This document shows, in pieces, positions 8,655 to 17,493 of a stretch of DNA of 64,000 nucleotides (position 1 is the first letter of the stretch; every line of letters begins with the position of its first letter). Below the pieces are notes generated by a model. That model worked only from the letters and a program-made list of their open reading frames with translations. It did not search any database and was not told the DNA's origin. Made by a program: the position numbers and the translations under genes. The DNA comes from Cupriavidus sp. IDO (lineage in GTDB: Bacteria > Pseudomonadota > Gammaproteobacteria > Burkholderiales > Burkholderiaceae), in contig NZ_JWMA01000104.1 of NCBI RefSeq assembly GCF_000812465.1, positions 186,001-250,000 on the forward strand, in the 5' to 3' direction.

Positions 8655-9899
8655 ATGCAGCGACTTCAAGCCTTCAAATACGAATTGATGCCGACCGGCG
8701 TGCAGCAGCGCAACATGCGCCGCTTCGCCGGGTCGTGCCGGTTCGTATTCAACAAGGCACTGGCGCTGCAGAAGCAGCGCTACGAGCAAGGGGAGAAGAA
8801 GCTCGGCTACGTCGGGCTCTGTAAGGAACTCACAGCTTGGCGCAACAGCACGGAAACGGCATGGCTGGCCGAGGCCCCCGTTCACCCGCTGCAACAGGCC
8901 TTGAAGGATTTGGAGCGGGCCTACACCAGCTTCTTTGCCAAGCGAGCCGAGTTCCCACGCTTCAAGAAGAAAGGCCAGGCGGACAGCTTCCGGTATCCCG
9001 ACCCGAAACAGATCAAGCTGGATCAGGGAAACAGTCGCTTGTTCCTGCCCAAGCTTGGTTGGCTGCGCTACCGCAACAGCCGGGACGTGCTCGGTGCGGT
9101 GAAGAACATCACCGTCAGCCAGTCGGGCGGCAAGTGGTATGTGAGCATTCAGACTGAGCGGGAAGTGGCGCAGCCTGTCCCGCAGGGTGGTGCGGTCGGT
9201 ATCGATATGGGCGTGGCGCGTTTCGCCACCCTCTCGGACGGCACGTTCTACGCGCCGCTCAACAGTTTCAAGCGGCAGGAGACTGCGCTGCGTAAAGCGC
9301 AGCAGGCCATGAGCCGCAAGGTGAAATTCAGCAACAACTGGAAGAAGGAGAAAGCCCGCGTCCAGCGCATTCACTCCCGTATCGGCGATGCCCGCCGCGA
9401 CTACCTGCACAAGACCTCAACCGCGATCAGCCAAAAACACGCGATGGTGTGTATCGAGGACTTGCAGGTGCGGAACATGTCCAAGTCCGCTAAGGGCAGC
9501 GCCGAACAACCGGGAAAGCAAGTTCGGGCCAAGTCCGGCCTGAACAAATCCATCCTCGATCAGGGCTGGTTCGAGTTCCGCCGCCAACTGGACTACAAGC
9601 TGGCATGGAACGGCGGCTGGCTGGTCGCCGTGCCACCGCAGAACACGAGCCGAACCTGTCCGTGCTGCGGACATGTATCGGCGAGCAACCGGCAGGCGCA
9701 AGCCCGGTTCAAGTGCATGGAATGCGGCTTCGAGGAAAACGCCGATGTAGTCGGCGCGATCAATGTTCTAAGGGCGGGACACGCCCGGTTAGCCTGTGAA
9801 GTGAGTGGTGCAGGAATGCCACCAGCAGCAGGAACCCACCGAAGCGACTCATTCCGGCTCGATGCCGGGATGAGCGCCGTAGGAATCTCCGGTCTTTAG
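8655..9899 (+). CDS. tnpB: TnpB RNA-guided nuclease of the IS605 element
   Basis: A 414-residue TnpB, an ancestor-type relative of Cas12. The RuvC-like catalytic residues appear intact: D184 in GIDMGVARFATL, E268 in CIEDLQVRNM and D364 in NADVVGAINVL. The zinc ribbon CPCCG...CMECG lies between the last two. The N-terminal helix-turn-helix begins MQRLQAFKYELMPTG. The ATG at 8655 is used, as it starts the conserved N-terminus. The C-terminal tail beyond the RuvC domain extends about 45 residues into the right-end hairpin. Family knowledge: TnpB uses a right-end RNA to cut empty target sites. Confidence 0.94.
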   Translation: MQRLQAFKYELMPTGVQQRNMRRFAGSCRFVFNKALALQKQRYEQGEKKLGYVGLCKELTAWRNSTETAWLAEAPVHPLQQALKDLERAYTSFFAKRAEFPRFKKKGQADSFRYPDPKQIKLDQGNSRLFLPKLGWLRYRNSRDVLGAVKNITVSQSGGKWYVSIQTEREVAQPVPQGGAVGIDMGVARFATLSDGTFYAPLNSFKRQETALRKAQQAMSRKVKFSNNWKKEKARVQRIHSRIGDARRDYLHKTSTAISQKHAMVCIEDLQVRNMSKSAKGSAEQPGKQVRAKSGLNKSILDQGWFEFRRQLDYKLAWNGGWLVAVPPQNTSRTCPCCGHVSASNRQAQARFKCMECGFEENADVVGAINVLRAGHARLACEVSGAGMPPAAGTHRSDSFRLDAGMSAVGISGL

Positions 9900-9916
9900 G
9901 CCGGGGAGGAGGTCAA
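9780..9916 (+). ncRNA. probable reRNA (omega RNA) scaffold of TnpB
   Basis: In characterised IS200/IS605 elements the guide RNA of TnpB comes from the 3-prime end of tnpB and the right end, with the guide taken from flanking DNA. Here the last tnpB codons and the CTCCGG...CCGGGGAG hairpin at 9887-9908 form the expected scaffold end. The guide would start just after GTCAA (9916). The 5-prime limit is a guess. Confidence 0.4.
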
Positions 9917-10025
9917 AGACTCGGACAATGCCCGCCGCCCTGCTTGGCAGCCTGCCGGGCTAACATCTGTGCCTGTCCTGCACCTTCGGCGCAGGACTCC
10001 CGTTCTCCACTGCTGCCCCACCTCG

Positions 10026-10355
10026 ATGACCTTTGTTGTGACGGATGCCTGCATCCAGTGCCGCCACACCGATTGCGTCGAAGTCTGCCCGATGTCCTGT
10101 TTCCACGAGGGCCCGAACTTTCTCGCGATCGATCCCGACCAGTGCATCGACTGCTCGATGTGCGTGCCGCTCTGCCCCGTAGGGGCGATCTATTCCGAGC
10201 ACGACCTGCCCGAAGAGCAGCGCCACTTCCTTGCCCTCAACGCCGAGCTGTCGCGCCGCCCGGACTGGCCGCCGCTGCTGAAGGCCAAGGGCCCCGTTGC
10301 CGGCCACGAGGACTGGGCCGATCATCCTGACCGTCTTTCCTTGCTGGTGCGCTAG
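10026..10355 (+). CDS. fdxA: seven-iron ferredoxin
   Basis: A 109-residue ferredoxin with a [3Fe-4S]/[4Fe-4S] pattern. The first cluster motif is CIQCRHTDCVEVCPMSC and the second is CIDCSMCVPLCP. The start MTFVVTDACIQC matches FdxA/Azotobacter FdI-type proteins, fixing the ATG at 10026 rather than the in-frame ATG at 9969. It is a soluble low-potential electron carrier. It ends four bases inside the convergent fdsR gene. Whether it serves formate dehydrogenase is unknown; FDS normally passes electrons to NAD through its own subunits. Confidence 0.93.
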   Translation: MTFVVTDACIQCRHTDCVEVCPMSCFHEGPNFLAIDPDQCIDCSMCVPLCPVGAIYSEHDLPEEQRHFLALNAELSRRPDWPPLLKAKGPVAGHEDWADHPDRLSLLVR

Positions 10356-11452
10356 CCGCGCAGCGCGCTGCTGTATTCCGGAAAGGCTTCCTCCAGCGTG
10401 AGCACGGTCCCGGTGAGCGAGCCATCGTAGCCCGGCAGCGCGTTCACGCGCTGGCGGAAGGCCTCGCTGGTCAGCGCGTCCACCGCGCCGGCCAGCGCAC
10501 TGCTGCGCAGCATCGTCTTCTCGATCGCGAAGAAGTAGCGCTCCTTCAGCACCGGCACGAACTCCAGGCCAAAGCGCCGCGCCGCGGTCTCCACCCCGAA
10601 CCCCACGTCGGCCATGCCGCTGCCGATATACGCCGCCACTGCCGCGTGCGTGAACTCGCCGTTGCTGTAGCCCTCGATGTGGCCCGGATCGATGCCGTGC
10701 GCGGCCAGGATCAGGTCCAGCAGCAGGCGCGTGCCGGAGCCAACCTGGCGATTGACGAAGCGCACTTCGCGCCGCGTCAGGTCCTCAAGCGTGCGGATGC
10801 CGAGCGGGTTGCCCGGCCGCACGAAGAGCCCCTGGCTGCGCACCGCCAGGTGGACCAGGCAATGCGTGTCGGGTTTGAGCCACGTGGTGAAGTGCCACCA
10901 CATGGCGTGCTCGAACTCGCCGACCGGGACATGGAAGCCCGCGATATCGCACGCGCCCTCGGCCAGCGCCGCCACGGCCTCCACGCTGCCGCAGTACTTC
11001 AAGTCGTGCCGCACCTGTTGCTCGTCGAGGAAGTCGCGCAGTGCCGCCACCGCAAAGCCGTGGCTGGCGTGCAGCCGCACGGCCGGATCGGACTGGTCCA
11101 TCAGCTTCTTCAGCTCGATCTCCAGCTCGGAAGCCAGGCTGTCCAGCGTTGGCGACAGCCGCGCGCCAATGCGCTTGCTGGCCCACACCAGCTGCTGCGC
11201 CAGCGGCGTCAGCGCGCTGCCGCGTCCACGTGTCTTGTCGATCAGCGGGCCGCCGAACAGGGCCTCGGCGTCGCGCAGGATGCCCCAGGCGTAGCGGTAC
11301 GACAACGACACCGCCTGCGCCGACTGGCTGATGCTGCCCGAGTCTTCGATATGGCCGAGCAGGGCCACCAGCCGCGATACGTCAAGCGGCTCCCCGCCGG
11401 GGCTGTCATCGTCCCGGATCTGCAGGTGCGGATGGATCGAGATGCGGATCAT
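10352..11452 (-). CDS. fdsR: FdsR, regulator of the formate dehydrogenase operon
   Basis: A 366-residue DNA-binding protein divergent from fdsG. The N-terminal domain (about 20-100) is a ModE/LysR-type winged HTH (SGSISQSAQAVSLSYRYAWG). The C-terminal part (about 120-340) is a periplasmic-binding-protein-like domain (HGFAVAALRDFL, GACDIAGFHVPVGE, FVNRQVGSGTRLLLDLIL), as in regulators that pair a ModE-like HTH with a PBP-like sensor. ATG 11452 is chosen because the domain begins there; upstream codons belong to the promoter. The gene upstream of fds in Cupriavidus is called fdsR, so the name follows context. A formate-related ligand is an inference. Confidence 0.85.
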   Translation of the reverse strand: MIRISIHPHLQIRDDDSPGGEPLDVSRLVALLGHIEDSGSISQSAQAVSLSYRYAWGILRDAEALFGGPLIDKTRGRGSALTPLAQQLVWASKRIGARLSPTLDSLASELEIELKKLMDQSDPAVRLHASHGFAVAALRDFLDEQQVRHDLKYCGSVEAVAALAEGACDIAGFHVPVGEFEHAMWWHFTTWLKPDTHCLVHLAVRSQGLFVRPGNPLGIRTLEDLTRREVRFVNRQVGSGTRLLLDLILAAHGIDPGHIEGYSNGEFTHAAVAAYIGSGMADVGFGVETAARRFGLEFVPVLKERYFFAIEKTMLRSSALAGAVDALTSEAFRQRVNALPGYDGSLTGTVLTLEEAFPEYSSALRG

Positions 11453-11458
11453 ATGTAC

Positions 11459-11557
11459 AAAATAGCTTATTGATGGCCTGCCGACACTCTCATATAGTCG
11501 GTTCCACGGGCAAAACGCCACACCCAGAAGCCCGTAAATAGGAAAAAAATAGCATAT
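11459..11557. promoter_or_regulatory. fdsR-fdsG divergent promoter region with direct repeats
   Basis: The 149-bp gap is AT-rich against its surroundings. It holds the near-identical 12-mers AAAATAGCTTAT (11459-11470) and AAAATAGCATAT (11546-11557), 87 bases apart, and a related TAAATAGG near 11536. They are candidate FdsR sites. CAGGAGACGCC before 11602 is the fdsG ribosome site. Confidence 0.45.
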
Positions 11558-11601
11558 AAAAGGCCGCGCTGCCGGATCGTGCGAGCCCCACAGGAGACGC
11601 C

Positions 11602-12129
11602 ATGCCAGATATCGCCACTCCCGCACCGGCCCAGGCCGACGCCGCGCGCATTGCTGCGATCGTGGCGGCGCGCCAGGACATGCCGGGTGCCTTGCTCCCG
11701 ATCCTGCACGAAATCCAGGACACGCAGGGCTACATCCCGGACGACGCCGTCCCCGTGATCGCTCGCGCGCTGAACCTGTCGCGCGCCGAAGTGCATGGCG
11801 TGATCACCTTCTACCACCACTTCCGCCAGCAGCCCGCTGGCCGCCATGTGGTGCAGGTCTGCCGCGCCGAAGCATGCCAGTCGGTCGGGGCGGAGGCGCT
11901 GGCCGATCACGCACAGCGTGCGCTCGGCTGCGGCTTCCATGAAACCACCGCGGACGGCCAGGTCACGCTGGAGCCGGTCTATTGCCTCGGCCAGTGCGCC
12001 TGCGGCCCGGCCATGATGATCGGCGAGCAGTTGCACGGCTACGTTGACCCCAAGCGTTTCGATGCGCTGATCCGCTCGCTGCGCGACGCGCAGGACCATT
12101 CGGCTGAACAGACGGAGGCCCGGGCATGA
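11602..12129 (+). CDS. fdsG: NAD-dependent formate dehydrogenase gamma subunit
   Basis: A 175-residue NuoE-like subunit of the soluble cytoplasmic FdsGBA complex. It carries a [2Fe-2S] cluster that relays electrons toward FMN. The four cluster cysteines are in CRAEACQSVG and CLGQCACGP. The HTH-like N-terminal helical bundle (LPILHEIQDTQGYIP, ITFYHHF) is typical of the family. A CAGGAG ribosome site precedes the ATG. It overlaps fdsB by four bases and is the first gene of fdsGBACD, under the divergent FdsR. Confidence 0.96.
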   Translation: MPDIATPAPAQADAARIAAIVAARQDMPGALLPILHEIQDTQGYIPDDAVPVIARALNLSRAEVHGVITFYHHFRQQPAGRHVVQVCRAEACQSVGAEALADHAQRALGCGFHETTADGQVTLEPVYCLGQCACGPAMMIGEQLHGYVDPKRFDALIRSLRDAQDHSAEQTEARA

Positions 12130-13691
12130 GCGCCGTGACTACCACCATCTTCGTGCCGCGCGATTCCACCGCGCTGGCCCTCGGTGCAGACGATGTGGCC
12201 CGCACCATTGCGCGCGAAGCCGCCGCACGCGGCGAAAGCGTGCGCGTGGTGCGCAACGGCTCGCGCGGCATGTTCTGGCTGGAGCCGCTGGTCGAGGTGC
12301 AGACCGATGCCGGCCGCGTGGCCTATGGTCCTGTCAGCGCGGCTGACGTGCCCGCGCTGTTCGACGCCGGCCTGCTGCAAGGTGGCTCGCACGCGCTGTC
12401 GCAAGGCCTGACCGAAGAGATCCCGTTCCTGAAGAAGCAGGAGCGCCTGACCTTCGCCCGCGTCGGCGTCACCGATCCGCTGTCGCTCGACGACTACCGC
12501 GCGCACGAAGGCTATGCCGGCCTGGAGCGCGCGCTGGCGATGGAGCCTGCGCAGATCGTGCAGGAAGTCACCGACTCAGGCCTGCGCGGCCGTGGCGGTG
12601 CGGCGTTCCCGACCGGCATCAAGTGGAAGACCGTGCTGGGCGCGAAGTCTGCCGTCAAGTACATCGTCTGCAATGCCGACGAAGGCGACTCGGGCACGTT
12701 CTCCGACCGCATGGTGATGGAAGACGACCCGTTCATGCTGATCGAAGGCATGACCATCGCGGGCCTCGCTGTGGGTGCCGAGCAGGGCTACATCTACTGC
12801 CGCTCCGAATACCCCCATGCGATTGCCGTGCTGGAAAGCGCGATCGGCATCGCCAATGCGGCGGGCTGGCTCGGCGACGATATCCGCGGCAGCGGCAAGC
12901 GCTTCCACCTCGAAGTGCGCAAGGGCGCCGGCGCCTACGTCTGCGGCGAGGAAACCGCGCTGCTCGAGAGCCTGGAAGGCCGGCGCGGCGTGGTGCGCGC
13001 CAAGCCGCCGCTGCCGGCGCTGGAAGGCCTGTTCGGCAAGCCCACCGTGATCAACAACGTGATCTCGCTGGCGACGGTGCCGGTGATCCTGGCGCGCGGC
13101 GCGCAGTTCTACCGCGACTTCGGCATGGGGCGCTCGCGCGGCACGCTGCCGTTCCAGCTGGCGGGCAATATCAAACAGGGTGGCCTGGTGGAGAAGGCGT
13201 TCGGCGTCACGCTGCGCGAACTGCTGATCGACTACGGCCAGGGCACGCGCAGCGGCCGCGCCATCCGCGCGGTGCAGGTTGGCGGCCCGCTGGGCGCGTA
13301 TCTGCCGGAATCGCGCTTCGACGTGCCGCTCGACTACGAAGCCTATGCCGCCTTCGGCGGCGTGGTGGGCCACGGCGGCATCGTGGTGTTCGACGAGACC
13401 GTCGACATGGCGAAGCAGGCCCGTTATGCGATGGAGTTCTGCGCGATCGAGTCTTGCGGCAAGTGCACGCCGTGCCGGATCGGCTCGACGCGCGGCGTGG
13501 AAGTGATGGACCGCATCATCGCCGGCGAGCAGCCGGTGAAACATGTCGCGCTGGTACGCGACTTGTGCGACACCATGCTCAACGGTTCGCTTTGCGCGAT
13601 GGGCGGCATGACGCCGTACCCGGTGCTCTCGGCACTGAACGAATTCCCCGAGGACTTCGGCCTCGCCTCCAACCCCGCCAAGGCCGCCTGA
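12126..13691 (+). CDS. fdsB: NAD-dependent formate dehydrogenase beta subunit (NADH/FMN module)
   Basis: A 521-residue NuoF-like subunit that reduces NAD+ with electrons from formate. It shows the FMN/NAD-binding motifs GLRGRGGAAFPTGIKW and GAGAYVCGEETALLESLEG, and the [4Fe-4S] ligands in SCGKCTPCRIG plus a later cysteine in LNGSLCAMGG. The N-terminal about 120 residues precede the NuoF core, as in other FdsB proteins. Translation is coupled to fdsG by an ATGA overlap. With FdsG it forms the diaphorase half of the complex. Confidence 0.96.
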   Translation: MSAVTTTIFVPRDSTALALGADDVARTIAREAAARGESVRVVRNGSRGMFWLEPLVEVQTDAGRVAYGPVSAADVPALFDAGLLQGGSHALSQGLTEEIPFLKKQERLTFARVGVTDPLSLDDYRAHEGYAGLERALAMEPAQIVQEVTDSGLRGRGGAAFPTGIKWKTVLGAKSAVKYIVCNADEGDSGTFSDRMVMEDDPFMLIEGMTIAGLAVGAEQGYIYCRSEYPHAIAVLESAIGIANAAGWLGDDIRGSGKRFHLEVRKGAGAYVCGEETALLESLEGRRGVVRAKPPLPALEGLFGKPTVINNVISLATVPVILARGAQFYRDFGMGRSRGTLPFQLAGNIKQGGLVEKAFGVTLRELLIDYGQGTRSGRAIRAVQVGGPLGAYLPESRFDVPLDYEAYAAFGGVVGHGGIVVFDETVDMAKQARYAMEFCAIESCGKCTPCRIGSTRGVEVMDRIIAGEQPVKHVALVRDLCDTMLNGSLCAMGGMTPYPVLSALNEFPEDFGLASNPAKAA

Positions 13692-13728
13692 GCGCCGGGT
13701 CCACACAAGAATCGGGAGACAACCAGTC

Positions 13729-16611
13729 ATGAACGCCCGCAACGAAATCGATTTCGGCACCCCCGCCAGTGAAGCCACCGAACTGGTCACCCTTGAGGTC
13801 GATGGCGTCAGCGTCACCGTGCCCGCCGGCACGTCGGTGATGCGCGCCGCGATGGAAGCCCAGATCGCCGTGCCCAAGCTGTGCGCCACCGACAGCCTCA
13901 AGTCATTCGGCTCGTGCCGCCTTTGCCTGGTGGAGATCGAAGGGCGCCGCGGCTATCCCGCCTCCTGCACCACGCCGGTGGAAGCGGGCATGAAGGTGAA
14001 GACCCAGAGCGACAAGCTGGCCGACCTGCGCCGCGGCGTGATGGAGCTCTATATCTCCGATCACCCGCTCGATTGCCTGACCTGCCCGACCAACGGCAAC
14101 TGCGAGTTGCAGGACATGGCCGGCGTGGTGGGGCTGCGCGAAGTGCGCTACAACGACGGCGGCCCGGAAGCCAAGCCGATTGCCACGCACACCGAGATGA
14201 AGAAGGACGAATCCAATCCTTACTTCACCTACGATCCTTCCAAGTGCATCGTCTGCAACCGCTGCGTGCGCGCCTGTGAAGAGACGCAGGGCACGTTCGC
14301 GCTGACCATCAGCGGCCGCGGGTTCGATTCGCGCGTCTCGCCCGGCACCAGCCAGTCGTTCATGGAATCGGATTGCGTCTCGTGCGGCGCCTGCGTGCAG
14401 GCCTGCCCGACCGCCACGCTGACCGAGACCTCGGTCATCAAGCTGGGCCAGGCTTCGCACAGCACCGTGACCACCTGCGCCTACTGCGGCGTGGGCTGCT
14501 CGTTCAAGGCCGAGATGAAGGGCAACGAGGTGGTGCGCATGGTGCCGTACAAGGACGGCAAGGCCAACGAAGGCCACGCATGCGTCAAGGGCCGCTTTGC
14601 CTGGGGCTACGCCACGCACAAGGACCGCATCCTCAAGCCGATGATTCGCGCGAAGATTACCGACCCTTGGCGCGAGGTGTCGTGGGAAGAAGCGATCGAC
14701 TATGCCGCGTCGCAGTTCAAGCGCATCCAGGCCGAGCACGGCAAGGACTCCATCGGCGGCATCGTGTCGTCGCGCTGCACCAATGAAGAGGGCTACCTGG
14801 TCCAGAAGCTGGTGCGCGCCGCCTTCGGCAACAACAACGTCGACACCTGCGCCCGCGTGTGTCATTCGCCGACCGGCTATGGCCTGAAGCAGACGCTGGG
14901 CGAATCGGCCGGCACGCAGACCTTCAAGTCGGTGGAGAAAGCCGACGTTATCATGGTCATCGGCGCCAACCCGACCGACGGCCACCCGGTGTTCGCCTCG
15001 CGCATGAAGAAGCGCCTGCGCGCCGGCGCCAGGCTGATCGTGGTCGACCCGCGCCGCATCGACCTGGTCGATTCCCCGCATATCCGTGCCGACTATCACC
15101 TGCAGCTGCGCCCGGGTACCAACGTGGCGCTGGTGACGTCGCTCGCGCACGTGATCGTGACCGAAGGCCTGCTCAACGAAGCGTTCATTGCCGAGCGCTG
15201 CGAGGATCGCGCCTTCAACCAGTGGCGCGACTTTGTCTCGCTGCCGGAGAATTCGCCGGAGGCGATGGCCGAAGTCACCGGCATTCCGGCCGAACAACTG
15301 CGCGGCGCTGCCCGCCTGTACGCCACCGGTGGCAATGCGGCCATCTACTACGGCCTGGGCGTGACCGAACACGCGCAGGGCTCCACCACCGTGATGGGCA
15401 TCGCCAACCTCGCCATGGCCACCGGCAATATCGGCCGCGAAGGCGTGGGCGTGAATCCGCTGCGCGGGCAGAACAACGTGCAGGGCTCGTGCGATATCGG
15501 CTCGTTCCCGCATGAGCTGCCGGGCTATCGCCACGTGTCGGACTCGACCACGCGCGGCCTGTTCGAAGCCGCGTGGAATGTCGAGATCAGCCCCGAGCCG
15601 GGCCTGCGCATCCCGAACATGTTCGAAGCCGCGCTGGCCGGCAGCTTCAAGGGCCTGTACTGCCAGGGCGAGGACATCGTCCAGTCCGATCCGAACACGC
15701 AGCACGTGTCGGAGGCGCTGTCGTCGATGGAATGCATCGTGGTGCAGGACATCTTCCTGAACGAAACCGCCAAGTACGCCCACGTATTCCTGCCGGGCTC
15801 GTCGTTCCTCGAAAAGGACGGCACCTTCACCAACGCCGAACGCCGTATCTCGCGCGTGCGCAAGGTGATGCCGCCCAAGGCACGCTACGCCGACTGGGAG
15901 GCGACCATCCTGCTGGCCAATGCGCTCGGCTACCCGATGGATTACAAGCATCCTTCGGAAATCATGGACGAGATCGCGCGCCTGACGCCGACCTTCTCGG
16001 GTGTCAGCTACAAGCGCCTGGACGAGCTGGGCAGCATCCAGTGGCCTTGCAACGCCGACGCGCCGGAAGGCACGCCGACCATGCACATCGATGCATTCGT
16101 GCGCGGCAAGGGCAAGTTCATCATCACCAAGTACGTGCCGACCACCGAAAAGATCACGCGCGCCTTCCCGCTGATCCTGACCACCGGCCGCATCCTGTCG
16201 CAATACAACGTGGGCGCGCAGACACGGCGCACCGACAACGTCCACTGGCATGCGGAGGACCGGCTGGAGATCCATCCGCATGATGCGGAGGAGCGCGGCA
16301 TCAAGGACGGAGACTGGGTCGGCGTGCAGAGCCGGGCAGGCGATACCGTGCTGCGCGCCATCGTCAGCGAGCGCATGCAGCCGGGCGTGGTCTACACCAC
16401 CTTCCACTTCCCGGAATCGGGCGCCAACGTGATTACCACCGACAACTCGGACTGGGCCACCAACTGCCCCGAGTACAAGGTGACCGCGGTGCAGGTGATG
16501 CCGGTGGCGCAGCCGTCGGCATGGCAGCGCGAGTATCACGACTTCAATACGGAGCAGCTGCGCCTGCTCGAAGCTGCCAGCGCGGACCCGGCGCAAGCCG
16601 CCGCGGGCTGA
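13729..16611 (+). CDS. fdsA: NAD-dependent formate dehydrogenase alpha (catalytic Mo) subunit
   Basis: A 960-residue catalytic subunit oxidising formate to CO2 at a bis-MGD molybdenum centre. Domains in order: an N-terminal [2Fe-2S] domain (C52, C63, C66, C80); the His-Cys3 cluster motif DHPLDCLTCPTNGNC; two [4Fe-4S] motifs, CIVCNRCVRAC and CVSCGACVQACP; the Mo/W-bis-MGD domain starting CAYCGVGCSF; and a C-terminal MoCo-binding domain. The Mo ligand is C378 followed by H379 in RVCHSPTGYG, the same number as in Cupriavidus necator FdsA. It is a selenium-free (Cys) enzyme. It needs FdsC for sulfuration and molybdate from the mod genes downstream. Confidence 0.97.
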   Translation: MNARNEIDFGTPASEATELVTLEVDGVSVTVPAGTSVMRAAMEAQIAVPKLCATDSLKSFGSCRLCLVEIEGRRGYPASCTTPVEAGMKVKTQSDKLADLRRGVMELYISDHPLDCLTCPTNGNCELQDMAGVVGLREVRYNDGGPEAKPIATHTEMKKDESNPYFTYDPSKCIVCNRCVRACEETQGTFALTISGRGFDSRVSPGTSQSFMESDCVSCGACVQACPTATLTETSVIKLGQASHSTVTTCAYCGVGCSFKAEMKGNEVVRMVPYKDGKANEGHACVKGRFAWGYATHKDRILKPMIRAKITDPWREVSWEEAIDYAASQFKRIQAEHGKDSIGGIVSSRCTNEEGYLVQKLVRAAFGNNNVDTCARVCHSPTGYGLKQTLGESAGTQTFKSVEKADVIMVIGANPTDGHPVFASRMKKRLRAGARLIVVDPRRIDLVDSPHIRADYHLQLRPGTNVALVTSLAHVIVTEGLLNEAFIAERCEDRAFNQWRDFVSLPENSPEAMAEVTGIPAEQLRGAARLYATGGNAAIYYGLGVTEHAQGSTTVMGIANLAMATGNIGREGVGVNPLRGQNNVQGSCDIGSFPHELPGYRHVSDSTTRGLFEAAWNVEISPEPGLRIPNMFEAALAGSFKGLYCQGEDIVQSDPNTQHVSEALSSMECIVVQDIFLNETAKYAHVFLPGSSFLEKDGTFTNAERRISRVRKVMPPKARYADWEATILLANALGYPMDYKHPSEIMDEIARLTPTFSGVSYKRLDELGSIQWPCNADAPEGTPTMHIDAFVRGKGKFIITKYVPTTEKITRAFPLILTTGRILSQYNVGAQTRRTDNVHWHAEDRLEIHPHDAEERGIKDGDWVGVQSRAGDTVLRAIVSERMQPGVVYTTFHFPESGANVITTDNSDWATNCPEYKVTAVQVMPVAQPSAWQREYHDFNTEQLRLLEAASADPAQAAAG

Positions 16612-16626
16612 GCGGAGGAACGTATC

Positions 16627-17493
16627 ATGATGCGCTGCATGCAATCTCCTGAAGTGGAGCCCGCGGTAGTGGATGCCAGTGCGCCGGCCACGCACAGCAC
16701 CTTTGCCGTCAGCCGCTGGCGGCAGGGCGAGATCGTGCTCAGTCCCGATGAAGTGGCCGAGGAAGTGCCCGTTGCGCTGGAATACAACGGCATCTCGCAT
16801 GCGGTGATGCTGGCGACGCCGGCCGACCTGGAAGACTTTGCACTCGGCTTCAGCCTGAGCGAAGGCATCGTGGCCAGTCCGCGCGACGTCTACGACATCG
16901 AGATCGAAACCCGCGAGCATGGCATCGCGGTGCGGCTGGAGATCGCTTCGCGGTCGTTCATGGGCCTGAAGGAGCGCCGCCGCTCGCTGGCTGGGCGAAC
17001 CGGCTGCGGGCTGTGCGGAACTGAATCGCTCGAGCAGGTCATGCGTATGCCGGCGCCGGTGCAGAGCGACGCCAGTTTTCATACCGACGTGATCCAGGCT
17101 GCGTTCGTGCAGCTGCAGCTGCGGCAGGATTTGCAGCGCCACACTGGTGCCACGCACGCCGCCGCCTGGCTGCGGGCCGACGGGCATGTGTCGATGGTGC
17201 GCGAAGACGTGGGCCGCCACAATGCGCTCGACAAGCTCGCCGGAGCACTTGCACGCAGCGGCGAGGATATCGCCACTGGCGCAGTGCTGGTGACCAGCCG
17301 TGCCAGCTATGAAATGGTGCTGAAGACTGCCGCCATCGGCGCGGGACTACTGGCGGCGGTATCGGCGCCTACTGCGCTGGCCGTGCGCCTGGCCGAGCAG
17401 GCCAATATCACGCTCGCCGGTTTTGTCCGCGCAGGCGGCCACGTCGTCTACGCGCATCCCCAACGTCTGCAACACGAAGCGAGTCTGGCATGA
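16627..17493 (+). CDS. fdsC: formate dehydrogenase accessory sulfurtransferase FdsC/FdhD
   Basis: A 288-residue FdhD-family protein that transfers sulfur to the molybdenum cofactor before it is inserted into FdsA. The CxxC motif is C127-G-L-C130 in RTGCGLCGTES. Other family segments are LEDFALGFSLSEGI and VREDVGRHNALDKL. It begins 15 bases after fdsA with GGAGGA in front of ATG 16627 (a second ATG follows immediately). It ends overlapping fdsD by four bases, so it is part of the operon. It is required for an active enzyme but is not part of the final complex. Confidence 0.95.
   Translation: MMRCMQSPEVEPAVVDASAPATHSTFAVSRWRQGEIVLSPDEVAEEVPVALEYNGISHAVMLATPADLEDFALGFSLSEGIVASPRDVYDIEIETREHGIAVRLEIASRSFMGLKERRRSLAGRTGCGLCGTESLEQVMRMPAPVQSDASFHTDVIQAAFVQLQLRQDLQRHTGATHAAAWLRADGHVSMVREDVGRHNALDKLAGALARSGEDIATGAVLVTSRASYEMVLKTAAIGAGLLAAVSAPTALAVRLAEQANITLAGFVRAGGHVVYAHPQRLQHEASLA

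Larger units (their letters stand above)
8140..9916. mobile_element. IS200/IS605-family insertion sequence, complete
   Basis: The element of about 1.8 kb has the IS605 layout: a short Y1 transposase (tnpA, minus strand) and tnpB (plus strand), transcribed divergently with a 22-bp gap. It has no terminal inverted repeats. Instead it has subterminal hairpins on the left (8147-8205) and a right-end hairpin overlapping the tnpB stop (9887-9908), followed by GTCAA at 9912-9916. Ends are approximate because this family transposes as single-stranded DNA without target duplication. It lies inside the remnant of a lipoprotein gene, just upstream of fdxA and the formate dehydrogenase region. Confidence 0.85.

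Noticed and set aside
8655-9899. TnpB as part of a CRISPR-Cas12 locus
   Set aside because: No repeat array, no Cas1/Cas2; size and TnpA neighbour place it in an IS200/IS605 element.
13903-17220. 1105-codon open frame on the minus strand
   Set aside because: It is the antisense of fdsA and fdsC, which have full family motifs; long shadows are usual at this GC content.
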